From: a virus | Virus record (IMG/VR): IMGVR_UViG_3300018429_000060 | Location: 27,307 to 91,306 of that record | Strand: one strand, 5' to 3' | DNA length: 64,000 nucleotides | Shown: piece after piece, positions 58,907 to 64,000 of the stretch | Layout of the letters: the number at the start of each line of letters is the position of its first letter | Numbering within the stretch: position 1 is the first letter of the stretch | Notes under the pieces: model-generated | The model's database searches: none | What the model saw: the letters and a program-made list of their open reading frames with translations, nothing else | Told to the model about the DNA's origin: nothing | Made by a program: the position numbers and the translations under genes

Positions 58907-60421
58907 GTGACCACCACCCAGCCGGCGCTGCGGCCCACCGCGGAGCAGCAGGCCATCATCGACGCCTGCCGAGACGGCCACGACCTCGTCATCGAGGCCG
59001 GCGCCGGCACCGGCAAGACCTCCACCCTCAAGATGGCCAGCCGCTCCATGCGCGGCGCCGGCCTCTACCTCGCCTACAACAAGGTCACCGCCGTCGAGGC
59101 CAAGGCCGCGTTCCCCGACACTGTCGACTGCCGCACCGCCCACTCCCTGGCCTTCCACGCCGTCGGCCGCCGCTACACCGGGCGCATGGACACCGCCCGG
59201 CAGACCGGCCGCGACCTGGCGGACATCCTCGGTGTGCACCGCGGCGTCACCCTCGACACGGCCGGCCTCGTCAAGCTCGGCCGCGGCCAGCTCGCCCGCC
59301 TCGGCGTGGCCACCGTGTCGCAGTTCTGCATGTCCGCCCGCCGCGAGATCACCGTGGCGGACGTCCCCGCGGTCAACGGCGTCGAGGGCGACGCCCGCGA
59401 GGTCCTGCAGCGGCTGGTGCTGCCGATCGCGCGCACGGCGTGGGAGGACCTGCAGCACGACGACCGCAGCGGCCGCGGCCGGCTGCGGTTCCTCCACGAC
59501 CACTACCTCAAGCTGTGGCAGCTCACCGGTCCGCGGCTGCCGGTGGACTACCTGCTGTTCGACGAGGCCCAGGACGCCAACCCGGTGATCGAGGCCGTCG
59601 TCCGCGCCCAGGGGCACCTGCAGACCGTGGCAGTAGGCGACTCGTGTCAACAGCTCTACGCGTGGCGCGGGGCCGTGGACGCGCTGTCGCGGTTCGACGC
59701 CGACCTGCGGTTGTACCTGTCGCAGTCGTGGCGGTTCGGCACCGAGATCGCCGACGAGGCCAACAAGTGGCTGACCGTCGCCGGCGCCACGATGCGCCTG
59801 GTCGGCGCCCCCGGCCAGCGCGGCCGCATCGGCGAGATCAGCGGCTGGCCCGCCGCCATCCTGTGCCGCAGCAACGCCGAGACGGTGCGCCAGGCCCTGG
59901 CCGGCCTCGCCGCCGGCCTGCGCGTCGCCATCGCCGGCGGCGGCACCAGCATCCGCGGCCTCGCCGTCGCGTGCCTGGAGCTCAAGGACGGCCGGGGCAC
60001 CAGCCACCCCGAGCTGTTCGCGTTCAACACCTGGGGCGAGGTGCAGGACTACGTCGAGGAGGCCGACGACGCCGGCGAGCTGCGCACCTTCGTCACGCTG
60101 ATCGACGAGCACGGCGCCGAGGAGGTGATCGCCGCCATGGACCAGCTCGTCGACGAGGAGCCAGCCCGCCGCGGCCGCGGGTACTCCGGGCGGCCGTGGT
60201 CCGCACCCGACGTGGTGGTGTCCACCGGGCACAAGGCGAAGGGCCGCGAGTGGCAGTCGGTGCGGATCGGCGACGACTTCCAGGAGCCCGTCGAGGCCGA
60301 CGGCCGCCCGGCGCCGATCAGCCGGGCGGACGCCAACCTGGCCTACGTGGCTGTCACCCGCGCCCGCCGCGAGCTGGACCGCGGCCCCCTGGCCTACATC
60401 GACGGCCGCGTCGGCGCCTGA
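58907..60421 (+). CDS. UvrD/Rep-like superfamily 1 helicase, 504 aa
   Basis: ATP-driven DNA strand separation. Q-motif-like TAEQQAII, Walker A AGAGTGKT at 31-38, Walker B DEAQD at 219-223, motif III GDSCQQLYAWRGA, motif V-VI region STGHKAKGREWQSVRI and LAYVAVTRARREL. Shorter than bacterial UvrD because the 1B/2B insertions are reduced, as in phage and RecBCD-accessory forms. GTG follows GAGAGGA. A role in element replication or recombination is inferred. Confidence 0.85.
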   Translation: MTTTQPALRPTAEQQAIIDACRDGHDLVIEAGAGTGKTSTLKMASRSMRGAGLYLAYNKVTAVEAKAAFPDTVDCRTAHSLAFHAVGRRYTGRMDTARQTGRDLADILGVHRGVTLDTAGLVKLGRGQLARLGVATVSQFCMSARREITVADVPAVNGVEGDAREVLQRLVLPIARTAWEDLQHDDRSGRGRLRFLHDHYLKLWQLTGPRLPVDYLLFDEAQDANPVIEAVVRAQGHLQTVAVGDSCQQLYAWRGAVDALSRFDADLRLYLSQSWRFGTEIADEANKWLTVAGATMRLVGAPGQRGRIGEISGWPAAILCRSNAETVRQALAGLAAGLRVAIAGGGTSIRGLAVACLELKDGRGTSHPELFAFNTWGEVQDYVEEADDAGELRTFVTLIDEHGAEEVIAAMDQLVDEEPARRGRGYSGRPWSAPDVVVSTGHKAKGREWQSVRIGDDFQEPVEADGRPAPISRADANLAYVAVTRARRELDRGPLAYIDGRVGA

Positions 60422-61250
60422 CCCCCGGCGATCGCAACCGCCACAGCCCGACAGGGCCGTGGCGGTGCACCTGCCGTGATGCGGTATCAATCCACCGTGC
60501 GAATTAGGAGATATGTGACGTGACAATCACAAAAAGGGCCGAAGGCGTTCGGCATCCACCGCGTGCAGAACACCACCCAGCCTGCCACCACCGAAGCCGA
60601 CCACGCCGCGCTGAGCTGCAGCTGCGGCGGCCTCACCCGCACCTACCCCGGACTCGACCACGTGCGCCTCATCACACTCCCCTCCCTCCCGCCACGCGCA
60701 CCACGACGAGACGCAAGCCAATCCAGAATGGTTCGAGGGAACGGCACCCCTCTGGTGTGCTCGGTTGGCGGGGGACGCCAGGGGCGGCGCCGTGTCGCGA
60801 GCATCAGCGGCGCTGGTGGTCGACTCCCGTTGCGGGGTGTGACTGGTGCGGCGGCAGTGGCACCTGGACCGACACCAACGGCGATAAGTGGCCGTGCATC
60901 AAGTGTCGATCGGGCAAGGACGGAACCGACAACTAGTCGCGTAGTGGGCAGCGGCGTGCGGCGCCGCGACGTGATCGACGGCCGCGTTGGCGCTTGACCC
61001 TCGACGCCCCCACCGCCACAGCCCCGATCAGGCCGTGGCGGTGCACCCATGTCCGGCCCGCGGTGCGGTATCAATCATCGTGCGGACTAGGAGATATGTA
61101 ACGTGAAAATCACAAGAAAGCGCATGACGCTGGACTCGTTCGGAGTCCACAGCGTGCAGATCAGCGTGCAGTCCGCCACCGCGACCGCCGCCGACCACGT
61201 CGCGCTGCGCTGCAGCTGCGACTGCCTCACCCGCACCTACCCCGGACTCG
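60404..61250 (+). repeat. Imperfect tandem duplication of about 580 bp
   Basis: The end of the helicase (ATCGACGGCCGCGT, TGA at 60419), the CCGCCACAGCC region, GCGGTATCAAT, the TAGGAGATATGT leader, the GTG start and the first ~130 coding bases recur near 60980-61250, with the stop offset 576 and the GTG offset 583 bases. The first copy is degenerate. Confidence 0.7.
60520..60936 (+). pseudogene. Degenerate first copy fused to a zinc-finger tail
   Basis: The GTG copies the start of the 61103 gene, but a frameshift soon separates it: the homologous protein (ADHAALSCSCGGLTRTYPGL) continues in the frame of 60563. The last 45 codons in the 60520 frame encode CDWCGGSGTWTDTNGDKWPC and IKCRSGKDG, a DnaJ-like zinc finger that is probably the surviving end of a real small gene. 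Confidence 0.5.
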
Positions 61251-62155
61251 ACCCGGCCGAGGCCAGGACCGAGGCCGACGACCATGTGCGCCCGCTCGCC
61301 CGCGCGCTCCTCGGCAACCTGGGGCCCATCGACCTCGCCACTGCCCTGCACGTGGGGGCCCGCTGCGGCGCCGAGCGGGCCGCGATCACGCTGCTCGTCG
61401 AGCACCGGTCCTGGCTGGGCTGGCAGCACAGCGTCCGCGACTACGCCGAGGGCCATTGGGACGACCGGTTCCAGTTCGCCGTCCGCATCGACTGGGCCGA
61501 ACTGCTGATCGGGGTGCGCCACCGGAAGCTGAGTGGCCCGGCGAAGGACGTGGCGGTGTTGCTGTGCGCGGCCAGCGTCGCCGGCGACGCCCCGATCCTG
61601 CTCAACGACCTGCTGGTCAGCATCGCCGCACCGATGAGGGTCCACGTCCATGCCGCGCTGAGGGAGCTGCTGGATCCCACGTCCACCCCGTCCGCGGACC
61701 CGGAGACGATCGACATCGCCACCGCGGTGTTCTACAAGGTCGATGTCGACACGGCGCCGTTGGCGACGTCGGCCGACGTCGACGTGTCCGAGTTGACTCG
61801 GGCGTTGGCCGTCGGGACTCAGGGCACGACCACCGAGGGCGCCGCGGTGCGGCTGCTGCTGTTGCACGGGGTGTGGCCGCGCCGGCCGTCCTGGCGGCGC
61901 TACGTCGCCTACGGCGATGACGCCAGCCACCGCCGTTCCGGGCTGGTGGCGCGGATCATGTGGCCCGAGCTGGTGGAGCACATGGCGGCCGGTGAGGTCG
62001 TCGGGCACCCGTCGGACCTGGCGGTGCTGTCCCTCGCCGCGACGCTGGCCGGTGCCCAGGCGGTGTCGTTGGGCGCGGTGCTGCCCGTGCTCGACTGGCG
62101 GGCCGCCGGTCTGGTGGATCGGGTGATGCGGGACCTGCTCGGGCTGCGCTGGTAG
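61103..62155 (+). CDS. Hypothetical protein, 350 aa
   Basis: Intact copy of the duplicated start: CSCDCLTRTYPGL near residue 33, then two long helical halves (LCAASVAGDAPILLNDLLVS; LSLAATLAGAQAVSLGAVLP) that resemble each other and suggest an internal repeat. The leader TAGGAGATATG lies before the GTG. No family is recognised. Confidence 0.6.
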   Translation: MKITRKRMTLDSFGVHSVQISVQSATATAADHVALRCSCDCLTRTYPGLDPAEARTEADDHVRPLARALLGNLGPIDLATALHVGARCGAERAAITLLVEHRSWLGWQHSVRDYAEGHWDDRFQFAVRIDWAELLIGVRHRKLSGPAKDVAVLLCAASVAGDAPILLNDLLVSIAAPMRVHVHAALRELLDPTSTPSADPETIDIATAVFYKVDVDTAPLATSADVDVSELTRALAVGTQGTTTEGAAVRLLLLHGVWPRRPSWRRYVAYGDDASHRRSGLVARIMWPELVEHMAAGEVVGHPSDLAVLSLAATLAGAQAVSLGAVLPVLDWRAAGLVDRVMRDLLGLRW

Positions 62156-62214
62156 CGATGCCGGTGGTGGCTCACTACGGCGGCCGCCGACACCACAGCA
62201 GTGGTCGCACATCA

Positions 62215-62226
62215 TGATATGATTAC
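62215..62226 (+). promoter_or_regulatory. TGATATGATTAC promoter, copy 7
   Basis: Exact 12-mer. CCAGTTGAGGAG follows twice, at 62341 and 62474, the second serving the 62496 gene. The leader of about 270 bases is the longest among the copies. Confidence 0.8.
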
Positions 62227-62495
62227 CCGTCGGGGTGGGGTTGTCGTCCCGTGACGCCCCCGTCGGCCCGCCACCCCCGGTCGACGCCACCTCCCGCGAC
62301 TGCCTAGCATCGCCGCCCATGCGGCCCGCCGCATGATCACCCAGTTGAGGAGACCCACTGTCCACCCAGGTGGTTGACCCCGCCTGGCCCCCGGTCACCC
62401 GGCCCGGCCGCCGCCAGCGGTCCGGGCCATGGCCCACGGCGCACCCCGCCGAGGGATGCCGGCCGGGGCACGCCCAGTTGAGGAGAGACCACCCC

Positions 62496-63176
62496 ATGCC
62501 CCCCAGGCTCGCCGCCACGGCCCGCCGCGTCGACGGCACTCCCGTCCTTCGCGTCGACGTGCCGTTCCTGTACGACCTGGACCGGGCCGCCACCACCCTG
62601 GCCGCCCTGTTCGCCCGCGAACCGTTGCGCACCGGGATCCACGCGCTCGTCGACGGCCTCACCGCCGCCGTCCAGGACCCGCGGCTGCGCGACCCCGCCT
62701 ACCTGCACGAGCACGCCCACCCCAACGGCGTCGCCGCCTACCGCCGCCGACTCGTCGAGCTGAACGTCTTCCCGACCCCCGAGGTGCGGGCCGCGATGCT
62801 GGAGGAGCTGCGCCAGGCGCAGGCGTCCGAACGCGGCAGCGGCGAGCGGACACCGCCGGCGGTGGGTGCCGTCCAGACCCGGCAGCCGCGGCTGTGGTCC
62901 AAGCACGAACGCGACGACGGCGAACCGGTGGTGCGGGTGGAGTGCTCGCACTTCTTCGACCTCGACGAGGTCGCCACCGTGCTGGCGCTGCTGCACCCCG
63001 GCGAGACGCGGTTCAGCCAGCGACTGGTCCGCGGGGCGCTGCAGCAGGCGACCGCCGACGGTCTGCTGCAGCGCCGCCACCGCGTGGCGGCCGCCGACCC
63101 GACGATCGTGCAGGCGTACCGGACGAGGCTGACCGAGGCCGACATCTTCCCCCGCGACGGCGACGAGGGCGCCTGA
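62496..63176 (+). CDS. Hypothetical protein with two similar halves, 226 aa
   Basis: ATG directly after CCAGTTGAGGAGAG. The halves share the order RVDGTPVLRVDVPFLYDLD / RDDGEPVVRVECSHFFDLDE and AAYRRRLVELNVFP / QAYRTRLTEADIFP, an internal duplication. Function unknown. Confidence 0.65.
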   Translation: MPPRLAATARRVDGTPVLRVDVPFLYDLDRAATTLAALFAREPLRTGIHALVDGLTAAVQDPRLRDPAYLHEHAHPNGVAAYRRRLVELNVFPTPEVRAAMLEELRQAQASERGSGERTPPAVGAVQTRQPRLWSKHERDDGEPVVRVECSHFFDLDEVATVLALLHPGETRFSQRLVRGALQQATADGLLQRRHRVAAADPTIVQAYRTRLTEADIFPRDGDEGA

Positions 63177-63260
63177 GCGCCCGCCGTCGGCGATCGGCGG
63201 CCCGGCCGCCTGCGGTGATCCCGTGCCGGCTTCTGCACCCCTCCGACTGGTAGGAAAACG

Positions 63261-63272
63261 TGATATGATTAC
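63261..63272 (+). promoter_or_regulatory. TGATATGATTAC promoter, copy 8
   Basis: Exact 12-mer followed by TGAGTAATACCAA and CCAGTTGAGAA (63286), 37 bases before ATG 63309. Confidence 0.8.
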
Positions 63273-63308
63273 TGAGTAATACCAACCAGTTGAGAAAGGC
63301 CCCACCTC

Positions 63309-63680
63309 ATGTCCGTGAAGCCCGCCCCGGTGACCGAGCCGGTCACCGCCGAACAGGCGATGGCCGCGCTCGACGCCATCCTCGGCCAGTTCGCCACCCA
63401 CATCGCCGCCGGCGGCCCTCCTCCCGCCGCCGTCGCCCAGTACGACGGCACGCCGCACTGGGCGATCCTCTGGGTCGACGGCCCACTCGACTGGGCCCAC
63501 AGCGCGTTCGTCGGCGGCGTCGACGAGGAGGTCGCCGCCGAGCTCGGCGACTTCCCCGGCGTGCCGGCCGAGACCGCCGCTGCCGCCGCCACCATCGCCG
63601 CCGTCCCGGTACCGGAGGGCGTGTTCGCCGAACCGATCACCGGCTCCGTCCTCGGCCTGTACCCCGACGGGCACCGCTGA
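63309..63680 (+). CDS. Hypothetical protein, 123 aa
   Basis: Helical start (VTAEQAMAALDAILGQFATH), then WAILWVDGPLDWAHSAFVGG. Overlaps the next gene by one base (TGATG). No family is recognised. Confidence 0.6.
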   Translation: MSVKPAPVTEPVTAEQAMAALDAILGQFATHIAAGGPPPAAVAQYDGTPHWAILWVDGPLDWAHSAFVGGVDEEVAAELGDFPGVPAETAAAAATIAAVPVPEGVFAEPITGSVLGLYPDGHR

Positions 63681-64000
63681 TGGGCGGCATCAGCTTCACC
63701 GTCGCGCAGGACGGCCTCGACATGGCGGCGGCGTTCGAGGCCGCCCGCCAGACCGCCGCGCACCACCGCGGGTGGGCCGAGGACAGCGGCACCATCGCCA
63801 CCAAGCAGCACCCGGTGCTCGTCCACGACGGTCCGCCGCTGCCCGCGGCCGCGGCCCACGAGCTGGCCCAGCGCCTGCTCGCCGAGTTCGACGGCGTGCT
63901 CGGCGACCACTACAGCCCGCAGGCCGGCGCGATCCCTGTGGCGGCCGTCGACGGCGGTCCGATCACTGGGTGGCTGTTCGTCGGCTGGGCCAACGACTAG
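63680..64000 (+). CDS. Hypothetical protein, 106 aa
   Basis: ATG overlaps the previous stop. Helical (AAAFEAARQTAAHHRGWAED) with a C-terminal beta strand (ITGWLFVGWAND). The stop is the last codon of the window. Confidence 0.6.
   Translation: MGGISFTVAQDGLDMAAAFEAARQTAAHHRGWAEDSGTIATKQHPVLVHDGPPLPAAAAHELAQRLLAEFDGVLGDHYSPQAGAIPVAAVDGGPITGWLFVGWAND

Overview
This window looks like part of an actinobacterial temperate phage or phage-plasmid. The DNA is very GC-rich, GTG starts are common, and genes are packed with ATGA/GTGA/TGATG stop-start overlaps. Phage structural genes sit beside plasmid functions: a ParA/ribbon-helix-helix partition pair, a possible replication protein with iteron-like repeats, and two tyrosine recombinases. 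No rRNA and no obvious housekeeping gene is present, and the only tRNA found is tRNA-like and unusual. No major capsid protein, capsid protease, head-tail connector or lysis gene was recognised, so the element either continues beyond the window or is incomplete.

Layout. 0-5 kb: small unknown genes and the parA operon with upstream centromere-like repeats. 5.6-9.4 kb: first tyrosine recombinase, a palindrome/tandem-repeat block, a replication-initiator-like helix-turn-helix gene and an unknown gene. 9.8-22 kb: tail module (tape measure, minor tail proteins, a fibre with a phosphodiesterase-like barrel, accessory enzymes, and two tail-assembly-chaperone-like genes on the opposite strand). 22-34 kb: a rightward accessory region of small genes plus an AAA ATPase, an ArdC-like antirestriction protein, a DUF3560 protein and an adenine methyltransferase. 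34.35-36.9 kb: a type V-M effector gene (cas12m) followed by a nine-repeat CRISPR array. 36.9-40.7 kb, leftward: ParB-like protein, terminase-type nuclease, Mom-like DNA-modification protein and a tRNA-like gene. 40.8-46.4 kb: small terminase, terminase ATPase, RNase H-like protein, portal and a second tyrosine recombinase. 46.7-64 kb: XRE regulator, DUF932 protein, a truncated terpene synthase, paired DUF2786 paralogs, a UvrD-like helicase and many small unknown genes.

The accessory genes appear to be co-controlled. Eight exact copies of TGATATGATTAC (an extended -10) and five copies of a second promoter type (CTGGCA/T, 18 bp, TANGAT) precede transcription units, and a leader element CCAGTTGAG recurs just before many first genes. 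Together the cargo suggests a mobile element that modifies its own DNA (Mom-like protein, adenine methylase), resists restriction (ArdC-like protein) and silences competitors with a Cas12m that is expected, from its family and altered RuvC triad, to bind DNA rather than cut it. The most notable finding is this Cas12m locus and its odd array (a duplicated spacer, spacers of 17 and 24 nt, drifting repeats) next to a DNA-modification and packaging-nuclease operon.
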